From positions 1-36,633 of the forward strand of contig CANHUW010000001.1 in assembly GCA_947463975.1 (NCBI GenBank): 36,633 nucleotides of DNA, in the 5' to 3' direction. Each line of letters opens with the position of its first letter. Positions within the stretch are counted from its first letter, which is position 1. The DNA comes from Bacteroidota bacterium. GTDB taxonomy: Bacteria; Bacteroidota; Bacteroidia; Chitinophagales; Chitinophagaceae. Position numbers and translations under genes: made by a program. Below the pieces are notes generated by a model. It was not told the DNA's origin and made no database searches. It was given only the letters and a program-made list of their open reading frames with translations. Below are positions 16,134 to 25,224 of the stretch, piece after piece.

Positions 16134-17097
16134 AAATTTTAACCATTTGAAAAATAAGCAGTGCGTACACCATAGCTAAAATATCATCAGCTACATTCCT
16201 TGTTGCGGCTGTCCATTTTAATTGTTTTTCAATTTTCCGAATACCTAAAGGCTTTAAAATATCAAAAAAGCGAAACAGTACAAACAAAATTATAACCTCT
16301 ATTATTGACAGTTCACCAACATACAGCCAAGCCAATGTTATGGCTAAGGTTTCATCTAAGGTATAAATACTCGGATCATCATTTAGTGAATTAATTTGTT
16401 TTAAAAACAAATTATAATAAGTAAAATGAATAATAAGTAAGAATAACAAAAGCCCGATTTTATATTCTAATCCTATGCTATTTAAACCGAAAAATAATAA
16501 TAAGAAAACTACTATAGAAGTGATGGTACCAGATGCTTTTTTGATAAGGATAGACGATAAACCAGTAGTGCCAAATGCATAAATTAACTGAGAAGAAAGA
16601 TTTGGTATGGAAAGTAAAAATGAAAACCAACTACAACCAATTGACAAAATCATCAATACCATTTTGAACTCGATGGAAGTTTGGTAAATAAGATGTTCCG
16701 CACTTAAATAAATAAATAATAGATACAGCAAAAAAGTTTTTGCTTTCCCTAAAAAGTTCGACTGTATATTTGCCCAATTTAACTTTCTAAAGATGACCAT
16801 TGCTAACTCTCTTGAAATGATTAAGGTTACAAAAAGCCAACTCAGTTGTTGGTTTTGAATAAAAAAAAGCAATAAAAGAAGCGAAGCTATTTTATCCGCA
16901 TACTGATCGAGCTTTACCCCAAAATTTGTAGTTAGCCCCCACTTTCTAGCTAAAAAACCATCTAGAAAGTCTGAAAGCCCTGCCCATACAGCTACAACAA
17001 ACAAGTAATCTAAATTTGTTATGAAAAATACAGGAATTAACGCCACTACCCTGCTTAAAGTAACACAATTGATAAGAATAATTTGGCTTTTTTTCAT
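16123..17097 (-). CDS. CDP-alcohol phosphatidyltransferase fused to PgpA-like phosphatase
   Basis: A 324-residue membrane protein with two catalytic domains. The first (~1-165) has the full CDP-alcohol phosphatidyltransferase motif D-x2-D-G-x2-A-R-x8-G-x3-D-x3-D at Asp43, Asp46-Gly47, Ala50-Arg51, Gly60, Asp64 and Asp68, as in PgsA. The second (~170-324) follows phosphatidylglycerophosphatase A: a KKASGTITS segment (~186-194, like the PGT.GS motif), DDPSIYTLDE (240-249), VLFRFFDILKPLGIR (273-287) and NVADDILA (301-308). Together they could convert CDP-diacylglycerol and glycerol-3-phosphate to phosphatidylglycerol in one polypeptide. I infer this from the domain pair; the alcohol could differ (for example inositol phosphate). 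The stop overlaps the start of the sulfatase-fold gene downstream. Confidence 0.85.
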   Translation of the reverse strand: MKKSQIILINCVTLSRVVALIPVFFITNLDYLFVVAVWAGLSDFLDGFLARKWGLTTNFGVKLDQYADKIASLLLLLFFIQNQQLSWLFVTLIISRELAMVIFRKLNWANIQSNFLGKAKTFLLYLLFIYLSAEHLIYQTSIEFKMVLMILSIGCSWFSFLLSIPNLSSQLIYAFGTTGLSSILIKKASGTITSIVVFLLLFFGLNSIGLEYKIGLLLFLLIIHFTYYNLFLKQINSLNDDPSIYTLDETLAITLAWLYVGELSIIEVIILFVLFRFFDILKPLGIRKIEKQLKWTAATRNVADDILAMVYALLIFQMVKIYVE

Positions 17098-17228
17098 TTA
17101 ATTATTGAACAAAATAACATATTATAAAAAAAGGAGTACTTACAGGTCCGTCTTCTATGAATATGAACAAAGACACTGCTAGAAAGACCGGTAACAAAAA
17201 TATGAGAATAATAAACAGAATTAATCGA

Positions 17229-17789
17229 TTAAGCATTATTGCTTTTAATTCTATCCCCAAACCCCTTACCAAAGACAGTTAGGAAGATGTACTTAAAGTA
17301 ACCAAGGGTATTTAATTCCTGAATCATCTTGAAATCGGTTTCAGCCAAGAGTTGAGGAGTGGACATATCAATCTTGTTGATTTGCGCCAGGCCGGTAATT
17401 CCTGGACGTACTGAATACACGCCACGGGAATCGCGCTCCTGAATCAGTTCTACTTGATTGAATAAGTTGGGACGTGGGCCCACCAAACTCATATCACCCA
17501 CAAAGACATTCCATAGTTGGGGAAGTTCATCCAACTTGGATTTACGCAAGAAACTTCCAAAAGGTGTAATGGAAGAAGCACTTGCCAAATGCGTAGCCAC
17601 TGATGGGGCGTTAACATGCATGGAACGAAACTTCACCAAACGGAAAGGTTTAAGAGCCTTCCCTACTCGTTCTTGACGGAAGATGGGAGAACCCGTATCA
17701 AAGTACCCAATAAAGATTAATAGAATCAGGATTGGACTTAGAAGAACTAACCCAAGGAATGAAAATAGAAAATCAAAAATACGTGTCAT
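17229..17789 (-). CDS. Short initiating sugar transferase (PglC/WbpL-class phosphoglycosyltransferase)
   Basis: A 186-residue monotopic phosphoglycosyl transferase: one N-terminal re-entrant hydrophobic segment (~5-25), SPIFRQERVG, the KFRSM motif, the catalytic-region DELPQLWNVFVGDMSLVGPRP and ITGLAQING-like PGITGLAQI. It lacks the extra helices and Rossmann domain of the WcaJ-type enzyme at 600, and so is the minimal catalytic unit. It should load a HexNAc-derivative phosphate on undecaprenyl phosphate to start the repeat unit. The preceding reductase gene overlaps it by 4 bases (ATGA), a pairing often seen with QuiNAc- or FucNAc-initiated glycans. A 131-base gap separates it from the next gene. 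Confidence 0.92.
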   Translation of the reverse strand: MTRIFDFLFSFLGLVLLSPILILLIFIGYFDTGSPIFRQERVGKALKPFRLVKFRSMHVNAPSVATHLASASSITPFGSFLRKSKLDELPQLWNVFVGDMSLVGPRPNLFNQVELIQERDSRGVYSVRPGITGLAQINKIDMSTPQLLAETDFKMIQELNTLGYFKYIFLTVFGKGFGDRIKSNNA

Positions 17790-18673
17790 TTATTATTGAA
17801 TGATTTAAATGTCTTAAATAATCCTTCTCTACTTGACACTGGTAAGGGTTTACCTATTGCCGCTTTGATTTTGGCATTGCTCACCACATAGGAGGAGGTC
17901 AATTTTTGTAACCGCTCTGTATTGAGTGGAAGATGAAGTTTATCGCCTATTCTTGCGGCCTTCTCAATTAGCGATTTGGAAATATTCCAAACTTTTGGTT
18001 TTCTATTTTGTGATTGCGCAATTAAACCTATTAATTCATTAATTGAAAGCGGCTCATCGTCTGCCACATTATAAATACCTGACGGGATATCCTCCCTTTC
18101 GATGAGCTCCTTGAAAATGAACATCAAATTATCAATACTGCAGAAAGAACGCTTGTTTTCAAAAGCACCTAGTGGCCAAGGAATGTTCTTTGAAACGAGT
18201 TTATACAATAAATTCAAATTGCCTTTGTTACCGGGGCCGTGTATCATACAAGGCCTTAAAATATAAACTCTCCTCCCCTCAGGAATTTCTTTAGAGAAAA
18301 TATATTGTTCTGCTAATAATTTACTCTTACCATAGTGGGTAATTGGATTTGGGAGATGTTCTTCTGTTAAGAGACCTACTACTTCATCTGCAACCGCTTT
18401 GACAGAGCTTAAGGTAATAAACACTTTTGCGTCAGATGCAAGAAATGCGTCAAAAACATTTTTTGTTAGCTCAGTATTTACATGATAATATTCTTTTATT
18501 GCAGATGTTTTTTTTAGGTCGTGTGCTTTACCAGCGAGATGGATAACAACTTCAGCATCATCAATTTTCGATTCTTGACCTCTTGAAGAAAGACGTACAA
18601 TTTCATTGTTAAAAATATTTAAAAATGAAGTACCAACAAAACCTGATGAACCAGTAATAAATATTTTAGACAT
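17786..18673 (-). CDS. NAD-dependent epimerase/dehydratase, WbpV-like UDP-HexNAc-4-ulose reductase
   Basis: A 295-residue extended short-chain dehydrogenase. The NAD-binding G-x-x-G-x-x-G is at Gly8, Gly11 and Gly14, Ser89/Ser90 supplies the catalytic serine, and the Tyr114-x3-Lys118 pair (HYGKSK) completes the active site. The sequence style and the adjacency to a PglC/WbpL-like transferase match 4-reductases that finish UDP-QuiNAc or UDP-FucNAc after the C4,C6 dehydration. The matching dehydratase is encoded at 30571. That would make the first sugar of the repeat a 6-deoxy-HexNAc; which epimer is formed cannot be decided here. The stop overlaps the transferase start by 4 bases. Confidence 0.82.
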   Translation of the reverse strand: MSKIFITGSSGFVGTSFLNIFNNEIVRLSSRGQESKIDDAEVVIHLAGKAHDLKKTSAIKEYYHVNTELTKNVFDAFLASDAKVFITLSSVKAVADEVVGLLTEEHLPNPITHYGKSKLLAEQYIFSKEIPEGRRVYILRPCMIHGPGNKGNLNLLYKLVSKNIPWPLGAFENKRSFCSIDNLMFIFKELIEREDIPSGIYNVADDEPLSINELIGLIAQSQNRKPKVWNISKSLIEKAARIGDKLHLPLNTERLQKLTSSYVVSNAKIKAAIGKPLPVSSREGLFKTFKSFNNK

Positions 18674-18774
18674 AATAAAACATTCAAAAATTAGCTAAAA
18701 ATGAAAATGATCTGAAAATTTATTTTACCTAAAAAAATTGAAAAGCACTTATTAACAAGTTATAACACTATATT

Positions 18775-19935
18775 TCAATTAGCAAATATTCCACTCTCAT
18801 TTTTAATTCCTTTAATCATCAAAATTTGTTCATTAATGTACGCCTGCCTAGAATATTTTAATCTGTCCTGTTCAATAGTATCAACAATATTTTTATAACG
18901 ATTAAAAAAACATACTTTTTCAATCAATAATTGAACTATATTTTTTACAATGATGTCATCTGAAAAATTATCATCCACTAAAAAACCATTGATTTCATCT
19001 GTTATAATATCCTCTACGCCCCTGGACTTCAGCGCAACCACAAGCTTTCCAGAGGATAAAGCCTCTAACAAAGAAACTGGCAGACCTTCCTTTCTACTTA
19101 AAAATAGAAAAATATCACATTCAGCCAATTCATCTTGAACATTATCAATAAATCCAGTTATTCTAATGTTTTCATTACTTGTCAAATACTTGATTTCTGA
19201 AATAGTAAGACCGGAATTTCTAGCAGGATCAAAATCACCAATCAATTTTAAACTAACACGAAAATCAACCGACTCTTCGAGTAATTTAAAGGTTCGAATT
19301 AGTAAATCAAATCCTTTGAATGCAACAAATCTCCCTGTAAATCCTATTACTAGATTTTCCCTCTTTCGCATGAAAAAAGGAGATAATTTAGTGGGAAAGT
19401 TCTCAATTTTGCAACCAACACCAAACGATTTCGTTTTTACTATTTTTTTAGCCTTAATTTTTTTTAAACAATTATAATCATACTGATTCAAAACAATTGT
19501 TTTGTCAAGCCTTGAAACTGAAAAAAGTTCTATCAAACCAAAAAGATACTTACTAACACCCTTTTTAACATTATAATTAAGTCCATGAAATGTCCCCCAA
19601 TATGTACATGAACGAACCTTAAAAAGAATTGAAGCAAATATAGCACTTGTGAAATGCGCATGCACCAAAGTAATATTATGTAACCTTACTAAGCGCTTTA
19701 CACGAAAGGATGCTGACACTAACTTTCGAATATTCAAAGTTCGTGGAAAGTCAACATCACAGTATACTATATTTTCAAAAGTATAATTGCTATTAAACTT
19801 AATAAGATTATTTTTAGAAGCAAAAACATAAACTTTGTAGGAGCTAGTATTTGATAATTCAATTGCAAAATCAATAAGGAAATTCAAATAGCTTCCGTAA
19901 TCAGTTATCACTATTGCTATGTTTTTATCTCTCAT
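18775..19935 (-). CDS. Family 4 (GT-B) glycosyltransferase
   Basis: A 386-residue cytoplasmic glycosyltransferase. The N-terminal half has the typical acceptor-domain strands (IAIVITDYGSYLNF, LVHAHFTSA). The C-terminal half begins with LVIGFTGRFVAFKGFDLLI and contains the donor site FLFLSRKEGLPVSLLEALSSGKLVVA, whose E-x7-E arrangement is the GT4 hallmark. It should add one sugar to the lipid-linked repeat with retention of configuration. Its ATG overlaps the stop of the GT2 gene (19932-19935), so both belong to one transcript. A ~100-base gap with no clear promoter follows before the reductase. The donor sugar is unknown. Confidence 0.9.
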   Translation of the reverse strand: MRDKNIAIVITDYGSYLNFLIDFAIELSNTSSYKVYVFASKNNLIKFNSNYTFENIVYCDVDFPRTLNIRKLVSASFRVKRLVRLHNITLVHAHFTSAIFASILFKVRSCTYWGTFHGLNYNVKKGVSKYLFGLIELFSVSRLDKTIVLNQYDYNCLKKIKAKKIVKTKSFGVGCKIENFPTKLSPFFMRKRENLVIGFTGRFVAFKGFDLLIRTFKLLEESVDFRVSLKLIGDFDPARNSGLTISEIKYLTSNENIRITGFIDNVQDELAECDIFLFLSRKEGLPVSLLEALSSGKLVVALKSRGVEDIITDEINGFLVDDNFSDDIIVKNIVQLLIEKVCFFNRYKNIVDTIEQDRLKYSRQAYINEQILMIKGIKNESGIFAN

Positions 19936-20789
19936 GACAAATAACTTAAAAATCTATCATGCTTAGCCTTAAGCCAACCACGAAACATTTCGAATACCAA
20001 AATATATTGTAAAAAAATAAACTTGTATTTGCTGCGCTTTACAATCAATAAGAAGGGGAAAAACAAACAAACAAAATAAAATAAATATTTTACTGTGAAA
20101 AGATCCGCCTCACCCTCACCATATCCATAGATAAAATGCACTTTTCGTGCAGAAGTTAAATCATCTCGCATATTCCAAAAAACATAAGCTTGTGGTTCAA
20201 AATAAATACTGTAGCCAACCTTTTTACAATTAACAATAAACAAAGTGTCTTCCGCTGCTAGCTTTAAGTATTCAGGGTAACCCCCAACTTCTTCCCAAAC
20301 TGATTTTCGAAAACTTAATGACCTAGAACTTGGAATGAAATTTGTTGAATTGTAGAAAGATGATTTAACAAACAAAATATAAGCCAATTTTCGATGAAAG
20401 TCATTTTCTATTAAAGGTTGATAATAGCCTCCAACAATTGAAATGTTTTCATTATCAAATAAGTGTCTTGTAATATTTAGTAACCATAGATTATCTAAAA
20501 TACACCCGGCGTCCGTAACCGCAATTATTTTATAATTTGCATAACTTATCGCGATATTACGACCCTTCGAAATATTAACTCTACTATTACTTTGTATTAG
20601 ATTAATATTTAAATTGCTGTTCTGTTTAAACTCATTAATAATTGAAACAGTTTCATCAGAAGAACCACCATCGCAAATAATGACTTCACGCGGCTGAACA
20701 GTTTGATTAGAAATAGATGATAATAACTTACCAATTGAACTTTGTTCATTATAAGTTGTAAGACATAATGACACATCTAAATATAGCAT
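19932..20789 (-). CDS. Family 2 (GT-A) glycosyltransferase
   Basis: A 285-residue GT-A enzyme: SLCLTTYNEQSSIGKLLSSI and VIICDGGSSDETVSII form the nucleotide-binding start, and AVTDAGCILD (near residue 93) is the metal/donor-binding DxD-like region. A C-terminal hydrophobic segment (YLFYFVCLFFPFLLIV, ~235-250) suggests membrane association. It should transfer one sugar, usually with inversion, to the growing lipid-linked unit. It lies 4 bases after the Wzx-like gene and overlaps the GT4 gene by 4 bases, in a compact assembly operon. Confidence 0.88.
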   Translation of the reverse strand: MLYLDVSLCLTTYNEQSSIGKLLSSISNQTVQPREVIICDGGSSDETVSIINEFKQNSNLNINLIQSNSRVNISKGRNIAISYANYKIIAVTDAGCILDNLWLLNITRHLFDNENISIVGGYYQPLIENDFHRKLAYILFVKSSFYNSTNFIPSSRSLSFRKSVWEEVGGYPEYLKLAAEDTLFIVNCKKVGYSIYFEPQAYVFWNMRDDLTSARKVHFIYGYGEGEADLFTVKYLFYFVCLFFPFLLIVKRSKYKFIFLQYILVFEMFRGWLKAKHDRFLSYLS

Positions 20790-20793
20790 AAGC

Positions 20794-22095
20794 TCATAAT
20801 TTACTTTTTAAGAAATATTTTCGTATTATCAAAAAATAATAACAAATACTCAACAATTCCAGGATAGATATTAAAATAATCAAGCCAACAATACTCGAAT
20901 AATACTTAGTATAAAATAATCCGAACAAAAACAACAAGACATTAACTACAATAAATGGATGTACTTTCTTCATTGATTGAATGATAATGACTGGTATACT
21001 TACAACTAAGTTTATAATTTTTGAAATAAAAAGTACAGAAAATAATAAAAAAACAAATTGAGGATCTAGCTCTTTCATTAATGATGTTATTGACATATTG
21101 ACCAAAACAAAAAACACGAATGCAACTGAAACAAAAAACAACAACAACGGAATAATTGTACTTTTGTAATAAGTTTTTGAATATTCTAATAACCCATTCT
21201 TATTTTTTTTTAAAACAAAATCGGAAATTCTTGGGATACCAATATTCTGTAACCCGGATACAATAGCAGCAAAAATCGCACTCCAAATTTTTTCAATATA
21301 ACTATAAATTGCAAAAGTACTTGGATTTAAAAGGCTAAGGATTGAAGTAATTAAAAATGAATTGCCTAATGTGTATATTGAACCTGATGCTCTCATTAAG
21401 ACACTATTAAATAACATTGGCCATACATTAGCATCTGAAAAATTAAATTTTTTATTAAATAATTTGGCTGCGCAAACAAATAAAATAAAAAATGATAATA
21501 CTGAACCAAAACCTTGGAAAATTAAAATTGTAAATAAACTATCTAAACCTAAAAAAAATGAACCAAATAAAGATAATATCGAAAACACAGGAACTATACA
21601 GTTAACTATAAATGATAATAAAACTATTTTATGACATATCAACACAGATCTTAAGATAGAATTCAAAGGATAAAAAAAAACTTGAATAAGTCCTACACAA
21701 AAGAATTTTTCTATCGAGTTTTTTATATCTATGTGGTAATTTTTAAAAAACAGATCAACAATTTCTTTTGAAAAAACAAAAAATAATAAAACAAATAAAA
21801 CACTAAACAAAGAAACTACAAATATTGATTTAGAAAAGAATGGGGGGTGTTTTCCTACTGCTAGCTCTCTTAAATAAAAATGGACAAATTGCTCGCAGAA
21901 TCCTATTAATAACATTGAAGCATTCAACAGTAATAATTGTGATGAAAAATAAATCGAAACTGGTGAAGTAGCTTTATAAAATAAGTATAAAAACAGAACG
22001 AATATTGTATTTAATAAAATAGGTATTGCTCCTAAAAATTGTATACTTTTAAAATATTTTGAAAGGTATTCGATAAATCTATTAACTAAGGGCAT
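20794..22095 (-). CDS. wzx: Wzx-like repeat-unit flippase (MOP superfamily)
   Basis: A ~433-residue integral membrane protein with about 12 predicted helices and very few long hydrophilic loops, the layout of Wzx/MOP-type flippases. It carries no sharply conserved short motif, so the call rests on topology, length, the MPLVNRFIEYLSKYFKSIQFLG amphipathic start region and position next to the polymerase. It would move the undecaprenyl-linked repeat unit to the periplasmic face. ATG at 22095 is preferred over the TTG immediately before it. The start lies inside the 3' end of the polymerase gene. Base composition is very AT-rich, as usual for wzx genes. Confidence 0.78.
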   Translation of the reverse strand: MPLVNRFIEYLSKYFKSIQFLGAIPILLNTIFVLFLYLFYKATSPVSIYFSSQLLLLNASMLLIGFCEQFVHFYLRELAVGKHPPFFSKSIFVVSLFSVLFVLLFFVFSKEIVDLFFKNYHIDIKNSIEKFFCVGLIQVFFYPLNSILRSVLICHKIVLLSFIVNCIVPVFSILSLFGSFFLGLDSLFTILIFQGFGSVLSFFILFVCAAKLFNKKFNFSDANVWPMLFNSVLMRASGSIYTLGNSFLITSILSLLNPSTFAIYSYIEKIWSAIFAAIVSGLQNIGIPRISDFVLKKNKNGLLEYSKTYYKSTIIPLLLFFVSVAFVFFVLVNMSITSLMKELDPQFVFLLFSVLFISKIINLVVSIPVIIIQSMKKVHPFIVVNVLLFLFGLFYTKYYSSIVGLIILISILELLSICYYFLIIRKYFLKSKL

Positions 22096-23377
22096 CAACT
22101 CTTCTTAAATTATTAGATATGCCTTTAAAAATTGCAAGAATACAAGGCAAGAGAAAAAATGAAAAAAACATAAATATTGGAAATTGAATTGAAGCTCTAA
22201 TACCAACGGAAAAAAGAAAGACACAATAGAATTCAAATAACTTTGAATTAAATAAAAGTCGGATATATCTAACTAATAAAATCAAAACATAACCGTAAGC
22301 AACGGAATACAGAAAAGCTCCGATTATACCAAACTGTGAATAACCAACTGCCCAATTAATAAATGTTAAAACACCATGTTCATGGCCAATTTCACCAATT
22401 AGTTCTACAGTCATTCGTGGTTCAAATGAAGTCAATGGTTTTTCTAACCAAAAAGCTCTCGGGACAAAACTTAAAAAAAACATATATATATCCTTTCCAT
22501 ATTCATAGTCTTTTTTTCCAGAACTTATAGATTCATATAATAAGTCCTGCGCAAAAACAGGACTTAAATCTTTTCTCATTGTGTAACGAACAAATTCATT
22601 ATCAACTCCAGAATTTTGCTCTCCAAGTCCACCTCTCAAAGAATTTAATGAAACCAATAAAATCATAAAAGTAAAAGCAAAAAAGACCAATTTAACAATT
22701 GAAAGTCTTTTCACATAATAATGCCTATAAACAACCCAAAACAAAATAGAAAGAAGAATTCCCATCCTAGTTGCAGAAATCAAAACAACAGGCAAAATAA
22801 TAAAAAAAAGGAAAATAAAAATATTAAATAAAAACTTCTTACCTTTTAGACATCGTTCAAAATATATAATTGAAAAAGGATAAAACAAGAAAGTAATTCG
22901 ACCAAGTGCATTTTCAACTAATGTATCCTCCGCTAGATAGTTACTAATATGATCAAGAAGTGCGCCTTGTATAAAATATGAGATGGGGGTCAACCCAAGT
23001 CTTGTAATTTTTAAGTAAAAAATAAATAAACACAATAACAAATGGGATACTGTAAAAAAAAGTAATGTTCTACTCCTAAATTCAAACAAAATTGGCTTAA
23101 TGAAGCTTGTTTTACTTTTCAGATTTTTGAAACCGATTTCAGTTTTCACTAATTTAAAACCTATAAATGTCCCAATTATTCCAACTAACCATAATGAAAT
23201 GTAGGGGATGGAAGATTCGACTTTTATATCAATCTCTGGATAAGCCAACTTAGAACCTATAACAAGATACAAAAGAAAGAAAAACATAATATTTTGTACT
23301 GAAAAAATATCTCGCTTTTCAATTTTTGGAACAAAGATTAAGTAGACTAAAACTAACATTACTGCTACAATAGTCAT
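22082..23377 (-). CDS. wzy: Wzy-like O-antigen/repeat-unit polymerase
   Basis: A 431-residue membrane protein with about 11-12 hydrophobic segments and one larger periplasmic-looking loop (~245-320, containing RYTMRKDLSPVFAQDLLYES and FVPRAFWLEKP). The FVPRAFWxxKP motif and the overall pattern fit oligosaccharide repeat-unit polymerases of the Wzy/EpsG-like type. It would join repeat units on undecaprenyl pyrophosphate in the periplasm, with length set by the Wzz at 32523. The ATG overlaps the methyltransferase stop (ATGA). The 3' end overlaps the flippase gene by about 14 bases. Confidence 0.8.
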   Translation of the reverse strand: MTIVAVMLVLVYLIFVPKIEKRDIFSVQNIMFFFLLYLVIGSKLAYPEIDIKVESSIPYISLWLVGIIGTFIGFKLVKTEIGFKNLKSKTSFIKPILFEFRSRTLLFFTVSHLLLCLFIFYLKITRLGLTPISYFIQGALLDHISNYLAEDTLVENALGRITFLFYPFSIIYFERCLKGKKFLFNIFIFLFFIILPVVLISATRMGILLSILFWVVYRHYYVKRLSIVKLVFFAFTFMILLVSLNSLRGGLGEQNSGVDNEFVRYTMRKDLSPVFAQDLLYESISSGKKDYEYGKDIYMFFLSFVPRAFWLEKPLTSFEPRMTVELIGEIGHEHGVLTFINWAVGYSQFGIIGAFLYSVAYGYVLILLVRYIRLLFNSKLFEFYCVFLFSVGIRASIQFPIFMFFSFFLLPCILAIFKGISNNLRRVDALS

Positions 23378-24120
23378 AACTCTCTTTTGACTAGAATATA
23401 ATACTCACAAGCAAGCCTCTGCGTAGCTTTGGATCTGTAAATCAATAAATCAAAGTAACGACAAGGTGCTAAAACCCAACGAACAAAAAATCTTAATAAC
23501 AAAGAGGGCAATTTATAAGATAGCAAATTTGAGAATAAATCAGAAATTATCCATATTATGGAACCCAAAGGACCACCGCTAACTCCAATAAAAACTGGAG
23601 AAAAAGGTTTTGTTAAATACTTTAAGCCGTCTAAAGTACATCTCCAATAATCTGAAGGGTCGCCGTGAACTCCTTGCAAAAAGGGCATTTCTACATAAAT
23701 ATATCCACCACACTTTACTACTCTTTTAACCGAATCAAATAATTTATAGATATCTTCAACGTGTTCTGGAACTGCTTGCAGTACCACAATATCAAAAACA
23801 CCGATATCATCAGGTAGATCTGTGGCATCCGCAACGATATCGACATTTGGCCCATCACAAATATCAAGGCGTATTACTTCAACAGAAGCCTTAAACTTAG
23901 AGTTCCATAACCATTTACCTGGCCCTTTAGATAAACCAGAGCCAATATCTAAAATCCTATTACCATCTTTAAAAATTATTGATCTGATGGCATTCTTTTT
24001 GAATTCTGGGATAACATTGACAAACGGTGCAGGAGGGTAAACATTTTTTAATAAACTTAAAATAGATTTGTTCTTCGTTATTGAATACAACCTCGATTTA
24101 TAACCACCAGTATTTTTCAT
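23374..24120 (-). CDS. Class I SAM-dependent methyltransferase
   Basis: A 248-residue protein with the Rossmann methyltransferase signature: RILDIGSGLSKGPGKWL (motif I), VDIVADATDLP (acidic/adenine contact), FDIVVLQAVPEHVED and KCGGYIYVEMPF (post-motif strands). It has a conserved-looking FLQGVHGDPSDYWRCT segment often seen in glycan-cluster methyltransferases. It may O-methylate a sugar of the repeat unit or cap a chain; the acceptor cannot be told. It lies 8 bases after the GT4 gene and overlaps wzy by 4 bases. Confidence 0.85.
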   Translation of the reverse strand: MKNTGGYKSRLYSITKNKSILSLLKNVYPPAPFVNVIPEFKKNAIRSIIFKDGNRILDIGSGLSKGPGKWLWNSKFKASVEVIRLDICDGPNVDIVADATDLPDDIGVFDIVVLQAVPEHVEDIYKLFDSVKRVVKCGGYIYVEMPFLQGVHGDPSDYWRCTLDGLKYLTKPFSPVFIGVSGGPLGSIIWIISDLFSNLLSYKLPSLLLRFFVRWVLAPCRYFDLLIYRSKATQRLACEYYILVKREL

Positions 24121-24128
24121 AATATATT

Positions 24129-25220
24129 TTAATTATTATTAATTAAAGATAAATAAGCTTGTCTATTGCGAGTTAAAAAACTTGGCCATAAATCTAAAGC
24201 TGCGGAAGATTTCAACTTTATATCCTCCAGTTCTAGATTATCTATTAAATTTTTCATGGAAACTAAACCTTCTTCAATTACATAACCTGTAGACTTCTGT
24301 TCTACTACTTTCGCAAAGGCTGGTCCAACATTTGTAATTATAGCCTTCCCATACTTTAAATGCTCATAATATTTATTTGGTGCAGCATTCTCATGGTGTA
24401 AAGCACCATTCAAATAATAAAATCCAACAATAACATTGCAATCGTTTATGAACTTTGTAGTTTCATCATGTCCTACTGGACCTATAAAAACTATCTTACT
24501 GGAATTTAAAGATTTAAATTCATCTTCAAGAGGGCCAAAACCTCCAATAACTAACTGAACTTTATTATGACTTTCAATTACTGCTTGTACTAAATTTTCA
24601 AGACCTCTAATTTTGGGTTGCAAAACTCCAATATATAACACTTTAATTATACTATTGCTTATAGCATTATTGGATTTAGCAACCTTAGCCTCCAACAAAC
24701 TAAAATTCTCAATAACTATAGCCCTATTACGCACATCAATTGGCAAAATTTTTCTTCTCCATTCTGCGCAAATGATGACATTATCTGACCAATGGATACA
24801 TTTATTCTCTAGGTAATTAATAAATTTATTCTCTCTAAATACATCAGAATAATGATCATAAATATCAAAAATAATTCTACCTTTAAAAAAGGTGCGTATA
24901 AATACTGCTAATAATGCAGTGTCTAAGTCAGACAAAATTATAGTTTTTAATTTTCCTCTGAACTTAAAAATTTTCGCTAAAACAAATAAATCGAATATAA
25001 TCCTACCAAAAAGTGTTTTCACAAAATTTCCATACATGCCAGATATTAATGTAAAAGAGATTACATTCGGCATCTTCATTTCTCTTGCCTTTAATTGATC
25101 GTTTTTAGTTCTTGGCCAATCAATTATCGTAATTGGACAGCCTAAAAATTGCAATGACTTTAAGTGATTTTGTACCCTACCATCAGTAGCTGAATAAGTG
25201 GACCGAACAATTAAAAGCAT
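24129..25220 (-). CDS. GT4-like (GT-B) glycosyltransferase
   Basis: A 363-residue glycosyltransferase. Near the N-terminus is RSTYSATDGRVQNHLKSL, the acceptor-side loop of many GT-B enzymes. The C-terminal donor domain starts at IKVLYIGVLQPKIRGLENL and includes VIGGFGPLEDEF and HHENAAPNKYYEHLKYGKAII, where the N-K-x-x-E-x-L-x-x-G segment replaces the usual E-x7-E, as in several capsule glycosyltransferases. It should add one sugar of the repeat unit. It is 4 bases downstream of the WavE-like gene. Confidence 0.85.
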   Translation of the reverse strand: MLLIVRSTYSATDGRVQNHLKSLQFLGCPITIIDWPRTKNDQLKAREMKMPNVISFTLISGMYGNFVKTLFGRIIFDLFVLAKIFKFRGKLKTIILSDLDTALLAVFIRTFFKGRIIFDIYDHYSDVFRENKFINYLENKCIHWSDNVIICAEWRRKILPIDVRNRAIVIENFSLLEAKVAKSNNAISNSIIKVLYIGVLQPKIRGLENLVQAVIESHNKVQLVIGGFGPLEDEFKSLNSSKIVFIGPVGHDETTKFINDCNVIVGFYYLNGALHHENAAPNKYYEHLKYGKAIITNVGPAFAKVVEQKSTGYVIEEGLVSMKNLIDNLELEDIKLKSSAALDLWPSFLTRNRQAYLSLINNN

Positions 25221-25224
25221 GATA

